From Pseudoalteromonas sp. R3 (GTDB lineage Bacteria; Pseudomonadota; Gammaproteobacteria; Enterobacterales; Alteromonadaceae), in assembly GCF_004014715.1 (NCBI RefSeq), contig NZ_CP034835.1, positions 186,001 to 250,000 on the forward strand: a DNA stretch of 64,000 bases. Reading direction: 5' to 3'. Positions 50,557 to 61,093 of the stretch are shown here, in pieces. Each line of letters opens with the position of its first letter. Position 1 is the stretch's first letter. Both the position numbers and the translations under genes were made by a program. The notes below the pieces were generated by a model. It ran no database searches and had not been told where the DNA came from. It saw only the letters and a list, made by a program, of their open reading frames with translations.

Positions 50557-51159
50557 ATGAAATTTGACCTGAAATCGCTGCAAGAGATCGACTGGAACGA
50601 GATTGAGCTGGACAATATCGGCGAGTGGCCGATGCCTGTGAAAGCTATTTGCTGTGTACTGGTTGTGGTTGTGATGTTGGTAGTCGGCTACAGCATGTTA
50701 GTGTCTGCATCAGTGGCAAACTTTGAGCACGCAGTGAAAGAAGAAGAAGACTTGCGGACCAGCTATCGGATTAAATATGGCCGGGCCAATAACCTGGAAT
50801 TATACCGGCAGCAAATGAAGGATATGGAAGCGCAGTTTTCTCAGCTACTAAGGAAGTTGCCGACCTCAAATGAAACCCCGGGGCTGCTGGACGATCTGAC
50901 CTATGTGGGGACATCGAGTGGACTGACCTTTTTAAAAATTGGTTGGTTGCCAGAAGTGAAAAAAGAGTTCTACACTGAGTTACCAATCAATCTTGAGGTG
51001 GTCGGTACATATCATGAGTTTGGTGAGTTTGTCAGCAAAGTGGCGCAGTTACCACGGATAGTGAGTTTGCACGATTTTCGTATTGAAGGTGCAGGCAATA
51101 ATCAACTGGTATTCAGTGTGGTGGCAAAAACCTATCGCTACGAGCAGGAGGCTGATTAA
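50557..51159 (+). CDS. pilO: type IV pilus assembly protein PilO
   Basis: PilO pairs with PilN in the periplasm. 200 aa: short cytoplasmic N-terminus, one TM (about 28-50), a coiled coil (EHAVKEEEDLRTSYRIK...) and the PilO core with LPTSNETPGLLDDL. Its stop overlaps the pilP start by one base. Confidence 0.96.
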   Translation: MKFDLKSLQEIDWNEIELDNIGEWPMPVKAICCVLVVVVMLVVGYSMLVSASVANFEHAVKEEEDLRTSYRIKYGRANNLELYRQQMKDMEAQFSQLLRKLPTSNETPGLLDDLTYVGTSSGLTFLKIGWLPEVKKEFYTELPINLEVVGTYHEFGEFVSKVAQLPRIVSLHDFRIEGAGNNQLVFSVVAKTYRYEQEAD

Positions 51160-51695
51160 TGAAGCGCCTGTTCGCCATATTACCCCTGGTATTGCTCTTG
51201 GCATGTAATGATAACACCGCAGAGCAAAAAGAGTTTATCGATCGGGTGCAGGCAAATGCGACGCCAAGTATAGACCCTATGCCTGAAATGGCGCAGTTTG
51301 AGCACTTTCCATATAGTGCGGGTAAATTGCGCAGTCCTTTTGTAGCCCCGCAACCTGAAGTCATTGAAAGCCGGCTGGTGCAAGTGAAGAATTGTCTGCA
51401 TCCAGACCCTAATCGGCCGCGGGATCCGTTAGAAAAATACGCTTTAGATAACCTGATTATGAAAGGAACCATTACTCGGGGAGAAACTATTTGGGCGCTG
51501 ATCCGTGCTGGTGAGCAGGGTTTGTTCAGAATCAAGAAAAATGAATATATGGGCTTGTATCACGGTAAAGTTGTCAGTGTACAAGCCGACCATCTCGAAC
51601 TGATGGAATTGATCCCGGATGGGACTGGGTGTTGGAAAGAGCGCTTGAGCAAAGTCGAAATGGTGGAAGCCGAGGACGTCGGTGCCGGTGAATAA
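51159..51695 (+). CDS. pilP: type IV pilus lipoprotein PilP
   Basis: PilP is an inner-membrane lipoprotein that links PilNO to the PilQ secretin. 178 aa with lipobox LLLAC (Cys16), a flexible region, and the beta-sandwich homology domain near the C-terminus (LIMKGTITRGETIWALIRA). The PEMAQFEHFPYSAGKLRSPF segment is the PilNO-binding type of linker. Confidence 0.96.
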   Translation: MKRLFAILPLVLLLACNDNTAEQKEFIDRVQANATPSIDPMPEMAQFEHFPYSAGKLRSPFVAPQPEVIESRLVQVKNCLHPDPNRPRDPLEKYALDNLIMKGTITRGETIWALIRAGEQGLFRIKKNEYMGLYHGKVVSVQADHLELMELIPDGTGCWKERLSKVEMVEAEDVGAGE

Positions 51696-51710
51696 TAAAA
51701 AGGTGAAAAT

Positions 51711-53756
51711 ATGATTGCGCGCGACGGGATCAAATACGTTGTGAAAACTCTGATGGGCGGCATTTTAATGGGTACTGCGCTATTCGCTCATGCTATGCCA
51801 ATGCTATACGATGTTCGCTACAATCCGGTGCCAACCGGCGAAACAGAATTACAGCTTGTCTTTGATGAAAAGCTGGCCATTGAGCCAAAAGTACAGGTTC
51901 TGAACGAACCCGCCCGTATTGAATTATTTTTTCCTGATGCTGAGTTCGAAGAAAGCCTGGAATTACTCAAGGTAAACAAAGCTGGCATAGAACAGATCCA
52001 AAGTAGAATGGAAAATGGCGGCTTTGTGCTCAGTGTGCAAATGAAAGCCCTTAAACTTTATCGTACTGAGGTAAAAAACAACCTGGTTTATGTCAAAGTA
52101 TCCGACCAGCCCATTCCGGTTGCCAGCAATGAAGCACAGACAGACACGCTGCACAGTGCGATGAATCGGATCCAGAATATTGACTTCAGACGCACAGAGA
52201 AAGGGGCTGCACAGATCCTGGCCTTTTTGGATTCCAGCCAAGCGGCAATAGATGTACAAGAGCGAGGCGGGCAAATCTTTGCTGATTTTCATCATATCGA
52301 TATCCCGGATGAGTTACTGTATGAACTTGATGTGGTGGATTTTGGCACTGTCGTCAGCACGGTAGAAACGTTCCGGGAAGAAGGCAAGAGCCGGCTGGTG
52401 ATTAAGCCCAATGGCGCATTTAAATTCAATTATCAGCAACTGGACAACATTTTTACGCTGACAGTCGAAAAAGACGACCAGGAATTCTCTTACACAGACA
52501 AGAAGAACTATCAGGGCCAGCCGATCACGCTGAACTTTCAGGACATTCCTATTCGCTCAGTGCTACAGATCATTGCCGATACCAATAACTTTAACCTGGT
52601 CACGAGTGACTCAGTAACCGGGAACATTACGCTACGTCTGGACGGCGTTCCCTGGGATCAGGCATTAGATGTGGTGCTGCGGGTTAAAGGGCTGGACAAG
52701 CGGATGGAAGGCGCCATCTTAATGGTGGCACCGTCTGAGGAGTTGGCAGCCAGAGAAGCGAAAGAATTGCAGGCGAAACGCCAGGTCGAGGAACTTGAAC
52801 CTTTATATAGCGAGTATATTCAACTCAATTATGCCAAAGCTGAGGAGTTTGCTGATCTGCTAAAAACAGATGAAAACTCGATCATCAGCTTGCGCGGCAG
52901 TGTATCGGTTGATAAGCGAACCAATACCTTATTGATCAAGGATACATCACGCAGCATTGAGAATGTCAGACGCATGGTTGAGACGCTGGATGTGCCAGTT
53001 AAGCAGGTACGTATCGAGTCTCGTATGGTGACGGTATCTGATAATGTTCAGGAAGATTTAGGGATCCGCTGGGGGTTTAGTGACCAGCAAGGCACCGATG
53101 CGATTTCGGGCACTCTGGAAGCCACCAATAAGCTCTCCGGTGGCACTATCCCTGACTTGACCGAGCGTTTGAACGTGAATCTGCCGGTGCAAAACCCTGC
53201 AGGCAGCTTAGGCATGCACATTGCCAAATTGTCAGACGGGACTTTGATAGACTTGGAACTGTCAGCGCTGGAGCAAGAGAACAAGGGTGAGATCATTGCC
53301 ACACCGAGTATCACTACGGCCAATCAAAAGACGGCACGTATTGAGCAAGGTACCGAGATCCCCTATGTGGAATCAGCCTCAAGTGGTGCGTCAACCGTGC
53401 AGTTTAAAAAAGCGGTGCTGAGTTTAGAGGTGACACCTCAAATTACACCGGATAATAAAATTATTTTGGATCTTGTCATAACACAGGATACGCGCGGTGA
53501 TACAGTACAGACAGCCAATGGCCCGGCGGTGGCTATCAACACGCAGCGGATCCAAACACAGGTATTGGTAGAAAACGGTCAGACAGTCGTACTGGGTGGT
53601 ATTTACCAGCAGGAAATGACCAATGCGGTGAGTAAAGTGCCTGTACTGGGTGATGTGCCATATTTAGGTGTCCTATTTAGGAACACACGAGAAATCAATG
53701 AAAAGAGAGAGTTATTGATTTTTGTGACGCCTAAGATCATGCATGACTCGCTCTAG
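51711..53756 (+). CDS. pilQ: type IV pilus secretin PilQ
   Basis: The outer-membrane secretin ring for pilus passage. 681 aa: signal peptide (to about residue 28), two AMIN-type peptidoglycan-binding domains (about 35-270), a secretin/TonB short N-terminal domain (FQDIPIRSVLQIIAD), an N1 domain (IQLNYAKAEEFADLLK) and the secretin core (EIIATPSITTANQK; VVLGGIYQQE; VPVLGDVPYLGVLF). The C-terminus KRELLIFVTPKI is canonical. The operon then runs on to aroK. Confidence 0.97.
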   Translation: MIARDGIKYVVKTLMGGILMGTALFAHAMPMLYDVRYNPVPTGETELQLVFDEKLAIEPKVQVLNEPARIELFFPDAEFEESLELLKVNKAGIEQIQSRMENGGFVLSVQMKALKLYRTEVKNNLVYVKVSDQPIPVASNEAQTDTLHSAMNRIQNIDFRRTEKGAAQILAFLDSSQAAIDVQERGGQIFADFHHIDIPDELLYELDVVDFGTVVSTVETFREEGKSRLVIKPNGAFKFNYQQLDNIFTLTVEKDDQEFSYTDKKNYQGQPITLNFQDIPIRSVLQIIADTNNFNLVTSDSVTGNITLRLDGVPWDQALDVVLRVKGLDKRMEGAILMVAPSEELAAREAKELQAKRQVEELEPLYSEYIQLNYAKAEEFADLLKTDENSIISLRGSVSVDKRTNTLLIKDTSRSIENVRRMVETLDVPVKQVRIESRMVTVSDNVQEDLGIRWGFSDQQGTDAISGTLEATNKLSGGTIPDLTERLNVNLPVQNPAGSLGMHIAKLSDGTLIDLELSALEQENKGEIIATPSITTANQKTARIEQGTEIPYVESASSGASTVQFKKAVLSLEVTPQITPDNKIILDLVITQDTRGDTVQTANGPAVAINTQRIQTQVLVENGQTVVLGGIYQQEMTNAVSKVPVLGDVPYLGVLFRNTREINEKRELLIFVTPKIMHDSL

Positions 53757-53907
53757 TCAGACTAAAATAATAATAATGGGCGTGAAAGTTGCCTTTTGAC
53801 TTGAAATCACGCAGTGAATGCTGAGATAATCCCCTCCTTAATTTTGGGGCCAGGTCGTTAGGCGGGGTTTTATTTCAAATTTTAGAGTTCGTTTGTACTA
53901 AAAAGAT

Positions 53908-54426
53908 ATGGCTGAGAAACGTAATATATTTCTGGTAGGCCCAATGGGGGCTGGTAAGAGCACGATTGGTCGTCACATTGCGGACCAATTACATCTGGAG
54001 TTCTTCGATTCAGATCAAGAAATCGAGCGCCGTACAGGGGCCGATATCTCCTGGGTGTTCGATATTGAAGGGGAAGAAGGGTTTCGTCGTCGCGAAGAGA
54101 CCGTGATTTCTGATCTTACCGAAAAGCAAGGCATCGTATTGGCTACTGGCGGCGGCTCAGTCATCAGTAAAGAGGTACGTAATAAGCTATCTGCGCGTGG
54201 TATTGTGGTCTATCTAGAGACTCCAATTGAAAAGCAAGTAGCACGTACACAGCGTGATAAGCGTCGTCCTTTGCTACAAACAGAAGAAGATTCACGCGAC
54301 GTATTAGTACGTCTGGCAAACGAACGTGAACCACTTTATAAAGAAGTGGCGGATCACGTTGTACGCACAGACGAGCAAAGCGCCAAAGTGGTGGCGAATC
54401 AAATTATTGAGAAGTTAGATTTCTAA
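53908..54426 (+). CDS. aroK: shikimate kinase I
   Basis: AroK phosphorylates shikimate at the 3-hydroxyl in aromatic amino acid synthesis. 172 aa with Walker [12 protein letters not shown], the shikimate-binding DSDQEIERR and the ATGGGSV loop, and RDKRRPLL in the lid. It lies 151 bp after pilQ and 30 bp before aroB; pil-aroKB-damX-dam is the usual gammaproteobacterial order. Confidence 0.97.
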   Translation: MAEKRNIFLVGPMGAGKSTIGRHIADQLHLEFFDSDQEIERRTGADISWVFDIEGEEGFRRREETVISDLTEKQGIVLATGGGSVISKEVRNKLSARGIVVYLETPIEKQVARTQRDKRRPLLQTEEDSRDVLVRLANEREPLYKEVADHVVRTDEQSAKVVANQIIEKLDF

Positions 54427-54456
54427 ACATGTAGGCTAGATAGGAGGTGACAGCAC

Positions 54457-55527
54457 ATGCTTGAATTAAAAGTCGATTTAAACGAGCGTAGCTATCCTAT
54501 CTATATTGGCCAAGATCTTCTCTCCGATAAGGGGCGGTTATTGCAGCATATTGGCAGTGCGCGCCCCGTCATCATTAGCAACGAGACGGTTGCACCTCTG
54601 TATCTCGACAACTTACTTGCACAGCTGGATGGCACAAATCCACTTTATTTTTGTATTCCTGATGGTGAGCAATACAAAACACTTGAGTGGTTTGAGCGCG
54701 TTAATGCATTCTTGCTTGAGCATAATTGTGGCCGGGATACTTGCCTGATCGCCTTAGGTGGTGGTGTCGTGGGAGATTTGACTGGGTTTGTTGCGGCGTG
54801 TTATCAACGCGGTGTGCCATTTATTCAGATCCCTACAACTTTGTTATCGCAGGTTGATTCGTCGGTTGGTGGTAAGACAGCAGTTAATCACCCTTTAGGT
54901 AAGAACATGATAGGCGCATTCTATCAGCCCAAAGCGGTGTTTATTGATACCAACACACTAAAGAGCCTGCCGCCTCGAGAGTTTGCTGCTGGTATGGCCG
55001 AAGTGATCAAGTATGGTCTGATCTACGACAAAGACTTTCTGACTCTACTTGAAGACAATGGCAGGGCATTACAAAGCCTGGACACCGAGCTGCTGATGCA
55101 AGTGATCCATCGCTGTTGTACCATTAAGGCTGAGATTGTGGCGCAAGACGAAAAAGAAGCTGGGCTACGTGCGCTGCTGAACTTGGGCCATACGTTTGGT
55201 CATGCCATTGAGGCGCAGATGGGCTATGGCGTTTGGTTACATGGTGAGGCAGTCGCTGCGGGCATGATGTTAGCAGCCCGTCTGGCGCAGCTAAGAGGTG
55301 CGTTGACAGACAATGAAGTAGCGCGTATTGCTACGTTGCTGGAAATGTATCAATTGCCGATTGCAGCGCCAGCGTCTATGACAACGGCACAGTTTATTTC
55401 CCACATGCGTAAAGATAAGAAAAACAAGCAAGGTAAGATCCGCTTTATCGTACCAACTGCGCTTGGCGAATGTCAGTTGGTGGATGACGTATCTGACGAC
55501 ACCTTAGGCCAGCTAATAGGGCACTGA
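54457..55527 (+). CDS. aroB: 3-dehydroquinate synthase
   Basis: AroB cyclises DAHP to 3-dehydroquinate with NAD and zinc. 356 aa: [20 protein letters not shown], the [20 protein letters not shown] segment and zinc ligands in [11 protein letters not shown] and [10 protein letters not shown]. Its start has a perfect AGGAGGTGA ribosome site. It overlaps the damX gene by one base (TGATG). Confidence 0.97.
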   Translation: MLELKVDLNERSYPIYIGQDLLSDKGRLLQHIGSARPVIISNETVAPLYLDNLLAQLDGTNPLYFCIPDGEQYKTLEWFERVNAFLLEHNCGRDTCLIALGGGVVGDLTGFVAACYQRGVPFIQIPTTLLSQVDSSVGGKTAVNHPLGKNMIGAFYQPKAVFIDTNTLKSLPPREFAAGMAEVIKYGLIYDKDFLTLLEDNGRALQSLDTELLMQVIHRCCTIKAEIVAQDEKEAGLRALLNLGHTFGHAIEAQMGYGVWLHGEAVAAGMMLAARLAQLRGALTDNEVARIATLLEMYQLPIAAPASMTTAQFISHMRKDKKNKQGKIRFIVPTALGECQLVDDVSDDTLGQLIGH

Positions 55528-56984
55528 TGCAGTCGCAAATATTACCGAGTCGGGCCGCCCTGGTCGACCGGATTGCAATGCAGTTTGAGTATGGGCAGAA
55601 TCTTATTTGCCTGGTTGGTAACTCCGGATTAGGCAAAAGCTACCTGGCTGAGTCTTTCATCACAGATAAGTATCCTGAATTTAATAAAGCCTTTGTAAAG
55701 CTCGGCGCACATACCAAAGATACCGAACTGGTGCAGCAGTTATTGGAGAACAGCTTTCGCGCCCCGCTGGTTGATCATAAGTTGTCATTGAGTGAGAATT
55801 TTTTTGTTCTGTACAATGAGCAACCCTGTGGTCCGTGTCTGTGGGTGATTGATGGTGCGCGCCATCTTAGTGATGAACTCATCCAGGAACTCCAGTTACT
55901 GGCAAAGAAGGCACCGGATACTCTATATATTTTGGTTACCGGGCAAACGCCAAAGATACTGCCTGAAGCGCTGGATATTCACCTGGAACCCTTATCATTA
56001 ACAGAAAGTCGTCGTCTGATGGCGATGTTCTTTCAGGAGCTTCCGCCGCAAGAAGACCCCATCTTTTCCACTTTTTTAAATGAGTCAGGTGGTAACCCCA
56101 GTATTTTGTTGGAATGGCAGCAAACTCAGCATCAACTGACGCTCAAGTCTGAGCGAACGATAAGCCGTCGACAAATACATGGGTTTTTGGGCGCATTTAT
56201 TGCGATTGGCATTTTGTCGCTGGTAGCTGTGGTGTATCAAAAAGACTGGGCGGATCTATTGCGTATGCAACAGGATGTTGAAAAAACGGCTGTCACTGAA
56301 TTACCGCAGCCAACGGTGCTGACAACTCAAGAGGTGTTGTCCGAGGCAGAGCAGCCTAAACATCAGGCGCAAGTCGAAGAAAAAGAGGGAACTCAGAGTA
56401 TGGGTCAGCATGATGTGAAATCCATACTGGATGCTTTAACTCTGAGTGATAAGAGTCAGGATGCAGATCAAAATGTGGTCCCTGCACAAGAAAAGGGAGG
56501 TGATGTATCACCCGTACCAGACTTGCAAAGTGCCTCTGATGTGCCGGCTGTTGCACAGGTACTGTCAGAGCAAGTCTCTCCTAATGACACTGTACAACCA
56601 GTTGTGGAAGACCAAGCACAGAAACCAGAACCCGCAGCTGAACCAGTACAGGTTGCAAATGATACGCAATCACAGACTATGTCTGACAATGATTGGTTTA
56701 TGGCTCAGGACAGTAACGCCTGGACAATTCAGCTACTTGCTGTGACTGATCATACTGTAGCACGTCGGTATATCGAACAGCATAAATTGTCACAGATCCG
56801 TACAGCACAGGTGGTGCGTGGCAAAAAGGACTGGTGGTTTGTAACTTTAGCACCGTTTTCGACCTTAGATGAAGCGAAACAGGCGCGGGCTAATTTACCT
56901 GAAACGGTATTGGCAGGGCAGCCATTTTTTAAACGTATCGTGCAAATTAAGCAACAAATCCAACAGTCACAAACACAAAAATAG
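55527..56984 (+). CDS. damX: DamX-like AAA/SPOR cell division protein
   Basis: A 485-aa protein with an N-terminal ExeA-like ATPase domain (Walker A GNSGLGKS at 31-38, VIDGARHLSDE as Walker B), one TM at about 216-236, a low-complexity acidic Gln/Val-rich linker and a SPOR domain at about 395-485 (WTIQLLAVTD; WWFVTLAPFS). DamX localises to the division septum through SPOR. The ATPase domain is absent from E. coli DamX but is common in marine relatives. It sits between aroB and dam. Confidence 0.9.
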   Translation: MQSQILPSRAALVDRIAMQFEYGQNLICLVGNSGLGKSYLAESFITDKYPEFNKAFVKLGAHTKDTELVQQLLENSFRAPLVDHKLSLSENFFVLYNEQPCGPCLWVIDGARHLSDELIQELQLLAKKAPDTLYILVTGQTPKILPEALDIHLEPLSLTESRRLMAMFFQELPPQEDPIFSTFLNESGGNPSILLEWQQTQHQLTLKSERTISRRQIHGFLGAFIAIGILSLVAVVYQKDWADLLRMQQDVEKTAVTELPQPTVLTTQEVLSEAEQPKHQAQVEEKEGTQSMGQHDVKSILDALTLSDKSQDADQNVVPAQEKGGDVSPVPDLQSASDVPAVAQVLSEQVSPNDTVQPVVEDQAQKPEPAAEPVQVANDTQSQTMSDNDWFMAQDSNAWTIQLLAVTDHTVARRYIEQHKLSQIRTAQVVRGKKDWWFVTLAPFSTLDEAKQARANLPETVLAGQPFFKRIVQIKQQIQQSQTQK

Positions 56985-57021
56985 TGTAGAATCGCGCTAC
57001 TTTGGGGTAACTAGTCAGATC

Positions 57022-57852
57022 ATGCAAAAAAAGACCAGAGCTTTTCTAAAATGGGCAGGTGGAAAATATGCCTTGGTGGAAGATATTACCAAGCGCTTGC
57101 AAGCCGCAAATGAAGAGGCCGAAACTCTGGTGGAGCCCTTCGTTGGGGCTGGTTCTGTCTTTCTCAACAGTCACTTTAAGCACTACATACTCAATGATAT
57201 CAATGCGGATCTGATCAACCTATACAAAGAGCTACAACGCACGCCGGATGAGTTCATCAGTGATGCCAAAAAACTGTTTGTGGATCTGAACAACCATTCT
57301 GATGCCTACTATGCATATCGTCAGCAATTTAATGAAAGTGTCGACGTATATGAGCGGGCTATTCTGTTTTTATATATGAACCGCCATGGATATAATGGCT
57401 TGTGCCGCTATAACCTGAAAGGCATTTTCAATGTGCCGTTTGGAAAATACAAACGTCCCTATTTCCCTGAAAACGAGCTGTATTTCTTTTCAGAAAAAGC
57501 ACAGCAGGCCACATTTACCTGTCTAAGCTATGAGCAGGTATTTAAACGTATTCCAGACAAAGCCGTGGTGTATTGTGATCCACCCTATGTGCCTTTAAGT
57601 AAGACTGCTTCATTTACAGCTTATGCTAAAGGTGGGTTCAATCTGGATGATCAGGCACAACTTGCTAATCTGGCGGAAACGGCTGCATTTGAACAGCATA
57701 CTCCCGTGCTCATCTCCAACCACGACACTGTGCTGACGCGCAAGATATATAGCCAAGCTAAATTGGATGTCATTCAGGTAAAACGAACCATCAGTCCGAA
57801 AGGCACAGGCCGGAATCGGGTTGATGAGTTGATGGCTTTGTATCACGACTAA
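57022..57852 (+). CDS. dam: DNA adenine methyltransferase Dam
   Basis: Dam methylates N6 of A in GATC and directs mismatch repair. 276 aa: AdoMet motif FLKWAGGKY, VEPFVGAGSVFLN and catalytic DPPY (near residue 187) with GYNGLCRYN in the DNA-binding part. The frame opens upstream at 56869 within damX, but the ATG at 57022 aligns with the family start. It lies 37 bp after damX. Confidence 0.97.
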   Translation: MQKKTRAFLKWAGGKYALVEDITKRLQAANEEAETLVEPFVGAGSVFLNSHFKHYILNDINADLINLYKELQRTPDEFISDAKKLFVDLNNHSDAYYAYRQQFNESVDVYERAILFLYMNRHGYNGLCRYNLKGIFNVPFGKYKRPYFPENELYFFSEKAQQATFTCLSYEQVFKRIPDKAVVYCDPPYVPLSKTASFTAYAKGGFNLDDQAQLANLAETAAFEQHTPVLISNHDTVLTRKIYSQAKLDVIQVKRTISPKGTGRNRVDELMALYHD

Positions 57853-57890
57853 GCTGTAGACATCTTGCTGTGAACAGCTGGCACTGAGGC

Positions 57891-58085
57891 TTACGGCTGC
57901 GAGAGCACCACTGAATTGACAAACCAAGCCAACACCAGCACCAGTAAAATAACAAAGCAAACGGCGAGAAAGGCAAAGGGCCAAAAGTGTTTTTGGCTGA
58001 AGTCGACGCGATATTTGGCTTGGCTTTGCACGCCAAACATCGCAGCAAGTACACTCTGGATGAGTATGAAGAATCGTTCTGTCAC
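57891..58085 (-). CDS. DUF2970 small membrane protein
   Basis: A 64-aa protein with the DUF2970 pattern: SVLAAMFGVQSQAKYRVDF then FWPFAFLAVCF, and a hydrophobic C-terminal TM (about 35-58). Function unknown. It is convergent with dam and the frame does not extend further upstream sensibly. Confidence 0.75.
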   Translation of the reverse strand: MTERFFILIQSVLAAMFGVQSQAKYRVDFSQKHFWPFAFLAVCFVILLVLVLAWFVNSVVLSQP

Positions 58086-58172
58086 GGCGTCCTGGCTCCT
58101 GTCTGAACTAAGATACCGATCAGTATAGTGTACAAATACTAACTCGTCTTAACTAAGCGTATTCGTACCCGA

Positions 58173-58469
58173 TTAAAATTGTGAAAACTGATTTGAAGTC
58201 TGCTCGTCTGAACCAAGTAACAGTTCAAGCAGGTCCAGATAATGGAATTGCCCGTTACTGCTGCCACCAGTCAGCCAGGCGTACCAGCTGGTGTGTGATT
58301 CCAGCTTACATGCATTGGTTTGTGCATGCTGACTCACCTGAGTTGTAGAGCATTGACACATGTCGTGTTTTGCGATTAAGGCATCATCGCCGCTGAACGA
58401 AAACACGCCAGCAGACAAGACTACAGCAGCCGTAAGCAAAAGCGTCCGTGTTTTTAGCTGACCTAACAT
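58173..58469 (-). CDS. small exported cysteine-containing protein, unknown
   Basis: A 98-aa protein with a basic start and hydrophobic segment (about residues 8-25: TLLLTAAVVLSAGVFSFS), then a short region with CQC and one further Cys. The start at 58469 is chosen because GGGG lies 8 nt upstream; the ATG at 58475 is too close. I recognise no family. It may be periplasmic. Confidence 0.5.
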   Translation of the reverse strand: MLGQLKTRTLLLTAAVVLSAGVFSFSGDDALIAKHDMCQCSTTQVSQHAQTNACKLESHTSWYAWLTGGSSNGQFHYLDLLELLLGSDEQTSNQFSQF

Positions 58470-58652
58470 AACCATATCCCCAGTGAATAGTTATCTTTAA
58501 ATAGTACACTATGGGTGATTATTAAACAATCGCTTTGTCTTGCAAAAGTTGCAATTACTCGCAAATGAGAATGTCATGTGTACCCAACAATCAGGTGTTT
58601 TTAGCATTCAGATGGGTTACAGTAGCCCTGACATTTAGTTTCAGGGGGTAGT

Positions 58653-59342
58653 ATGTCGCAGAACAATAATAAATCCGAGTTCTTAATTGCACCGTCCATT
58701 TTGTCTGCCGATTTCGCAAAGTTGGGTGAAGACGTCGCCAAAGTATTGGCTGCGGGTGCGGATGTCGTGCACTTTGATGTGATGGACAATCATTATGTCC
58801 CCAATTTGACGTTTGGCCCAATGATCTGTGAAGCCTTACGCAATTATGGGATCACCGCCCCAATAGATGTACATTTGATGATCAAACCCGTAGATAGCCT
58901 CATCCCCGAATTCGCGAAAGCGGGGGCTGACATTATTACTTTTCACCCAGAAGCCAGTGAGCATATTGACCGCAGTCTGGGTTTGATTAAAGAGCAGGGC
59001 TGTGAAGCGGGCTTGGTGCTTAACCCTGCAACACCACTGCATTATCTGGACTATGTCATGGACAAAGTGGATCAGATCCTCCTGATGTCTGTGAATCCGG
59101 GTTTTGGTGGCCAGAGTTTTATCCCACAGACATTAGATAAACTGCGTCAGGTACGTGAGCGTATTGATGCCAGCGGTCGGAAAATCCGCCTTGAAGTCGA
59201 CGGTGGTATTAAAGTCGATAATATCGCTGAGGTTGCGGCAGCAGGTGCGGATATGTTTGTCGCAGGATCGGCTATTTTTAATCAACCAGACTATCGGAAG
59301 GTCATTGATGCGATGCGTACAGAGCTCGCTAAGGTGGGCTAA
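58653..59342 (+). CDS. rpe: ribulose-phosphate 3-epimerase
   Basis: Rpe interconverts ribulose-5-phosphate and xylulose-5-phosphate. 229 aa TIM barrel: [50 protein letters not shown] and LEVDGGI. The stop overlaps gph (TAATG). The dam-rpe-gph-trpS order is that of E. coli. Confidence 0.97.
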   Translation: MSQNNNKSEFLIAPSILSADFAKLGEDVAKVLAAGADVVHFDVMDNHYVPNLTFGPMICEALRNYGITAPIDVHLMIKPVDSLIPEFAKAGADIITFHPEASEHIDRSLGLIKEQGCEAGLVLNPATPLHYLDYVMDKVDQILLMSVNPGFGGQSFIPQTLDKLRQVRERIDASGRKIRLEVDGGIKVDNIAEVAAAGADMFVAGSAIFNQPDYRKVIDAMRTELAKVG

Positions 59343-60007
59343 TGCGATATCAGGGTATTTTATTTGATCTCGACGGAACACTGGTCGACAGTGCGCATGA
59401 TTTGTATATGGCACTGAATCTGACGTTAACAGAAGTGGCATTCCCTGTGGTCAGTCGCACTCAGGTGCTTGAGTGGGTGGGTAACGGGATCGATGTATTG
59501 GTGCAACGTGGTCTCAGTGGTAGTAATGAGATCAACGCAGAGTTACCGCCGCGTCTGGTGACGGAAGCACAAGAACGCTTTGCCGGACATTATCGGGCGC
59601 TGGTTGGTCAGTACTCTTTGCTCTACGCCAATGTCGAAACTGTGCTGGCGGCATTCAGTCATGTTCCAAAGGCTGTTGTGACCAATAAAAGTCGCGAATT
59701 TACACTACAATTGCTTGATAACCTGAATTTGAGTACGCACTTTGAGGTGGTGGTGTGTGGCGACGATGGCCCTAAAAAGCCAGCGGCTGAGCCACTGCTG
59801 TCTGCCTGCGAGCAACTTAATATTGCACCGCAAGACGCCATCATGGTGGGTGACTCAAAAAGTGATATTCTGGCCGCTCAAGCTGCAAAAATGCCTGTGA
59901 TTGCACTTAAATATGGGTACAATCAAGGGCTGGACCTGGCGACACTGAATCCACAGTACCTCTGTGAGGGCTTCTTGGATATAATCCCCATTTTAAATCA
60001 ACCTTAA
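59342..60007 (+). CDS. gph: phosphoglycolate phosphatase
   Basis: Gph dephosphorylates 2-phosphoglycolate from DNA repair. HAD superfamily, 221 aa: FDLDGTLVDSAHDL nucleophile Asp, VTNKSREFT motif II, KKPAAEPLL motif III and VGDSKSDILAA motif IV. It overlaps rpe by one base and precedes trpS by 25 bp. Confidence 0.95.
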   Translation: MRYQGILFDLDGTLVDSAHDLYMALNLTLTEVAFPVVSRTQVLEWVGNGIDVLVQRGLSGSNEINAELPPRLVTEAQERFAGHYRALVGQYSLLYANVETVLAAFSHVPKAVVTNKSREFTLQLLDNLNLSTHFEVVVCGDDGPKKPAAEPLLSACEQLNIAPQDAIMVGDSKSDILAAQAAKMPVIALKYGYNQGLDLATLNPQYLCEGFLDIIPILNQP

Positions 60008-60032
60008 ACTTAGATAGGAGTAAAGGAACACA

Positions 60033-61037
60033 ATGACTAAACCAGTAGTGTTAAGTGGCATTCAGCCAACCGGTGGTATGACAATAGGCAATTATGTGGG
60101 TGCCATTAACCAGTGGCTTAAGCTACAGGAAGATCATGATTGTTTCTTTATGCTGGTTGATTTGCATGCTATTACCGTGCGTCAGGAGCCAAGTGCCCTG
60201 CGTGAGCGTGTGTTAGATGGTATCGCGCTGTATGCGGCCTGCGGCATTGACCCTGAAAAGTCGGCGCTGTTTGTTCAGTCTCAAGTACCGGAACATGCTC
60301 AGTTAGGCTGGGTGCTGAATTGTTATGCGCAAATGGGTGAACTGAACCGTATGACCCAGTTTAAAGACAAGTCGGCTAAGAACACTAACAATGTGAATGT
60401 TGGCTTGTTCTCTTACCCGGTATTGCAAGCTGCGGATATTCTGCTGTATCAGGCCGATCAAGTGCCAGTTGGTGAAGATCAGAAGCAGCACCTGGAACTA
60501 ACTCGTGATATTGCAACACGTTTCAATAACTTGTATGGCGAAGTGTTCAAAGTACCTGAGCCTTATATCCCTGAGCTGGGTGCTCGAGTGATGAGCTTAC
60601 AAGATCCATTAAAGAAAATGTCTAAGTCTGATGACAATCCAAATGCGTATATTATGCTTTTGGACGAACCAAAGAAGATCGAGAAAAAGCTTAAAAAGGC
60701 AGTCACGGATTCTGACGAGCAGGCGCGTATTTACTTTGACCGCGAAGAAAAACCGGGTGTTTCTAACTTGTTGACTCTGTTGTCCGTTGCGACCAAGCGT
60801 GATGTGGCTGAGCTGGTACCTGAGTATGAAGACAAAATGTATGGTCACCTGAAAAAAGACACCGCCGATGCGGTTGTGGCCATGCTGGAGCCGATGCAGG
60901 CGCGGTTTAGAGAGATCCGTGAAGATCAGGCGCTGCTTGATCAAATTATGCGTAACGGTGCTGAAAAGGCCGGGGCACGTGCAGAAAAAACACTGAAAGC
61001 AGCATACGACGCTGTTGGATTTATTCCGCGCCCGTAG
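60033..61037 (+). CDS. trpS: tryptophanyl-tRNA synthetase
   Basis: TrpS charges tRNA-Trp. A class I synthetase of 334 aa: the HIGH-equivalent TIGNYVGA region, KMSKSDDNP (KMSKS), and [23 protein letters not shown] is the ribosome site. A terminator follows within 20 bp. Confidence 0.98.
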   Translation: MTKPVVLSGIQPTGGMTIGNYVGAINQWLKLQEDHDCFFMLVDLHAITVRQEPSALRERVLDGIALYAACGIDPEKSALFVQSQVPEHAQLGWVLNCYAQMGELNRMTQFKDKSAKNTNNVNVGLFSYPVLQAADILLYQADQVPVGEDQKQHLELTRDIATRFNNLYGEVFKVPEPYIPELGARVMSLQDPLKKMSKSDDNPNAYIMLLDEPKKIEKKLKKAVTDSDEQARIYFDREEKPGVSNLLTLLSVATKRDVAELVPEYEDKMYGHLKKDTADAVVAMLEPMQARFREIREDQALLDQIMRNGAEKAGARAEKTLKAAYDAVGFIPRP

Positions 61038-61055
61038 CTAACAAGCTATAAAAAC

Positions 61056-61081
61056 AAAAAGCCAGCATATGCTGGCTTTTT
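61056..61081 (+). terminator. trpS intrinsic terminator
   Basis: Stem GCCAGCAT/ATGCTGGC (tight loop) with flanking A5 and T6, bidirectional in form. Confidence 0.9.
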
Positions 61082-61093
61082 GCTGTCTTAGGG

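Noticed and set aside
53757..53907. C-rich/G-rich segment after pilQ as an intrinsic terminator
   Set aside because: The arms do not pair well and the best stem has an internal mismatch; evidence is too weak.
56869..57021. Upstream extension of the dam frame
   Set aside because: It lies inside damX, and the family start aligns with the ATG at 57022.
48890..61037. pilMNOPQ-aroKB-damX-dam-rpe-gph-trpS as a novel operon
   Set aside because: This gene order is the normal one in gammaproteobacteria.
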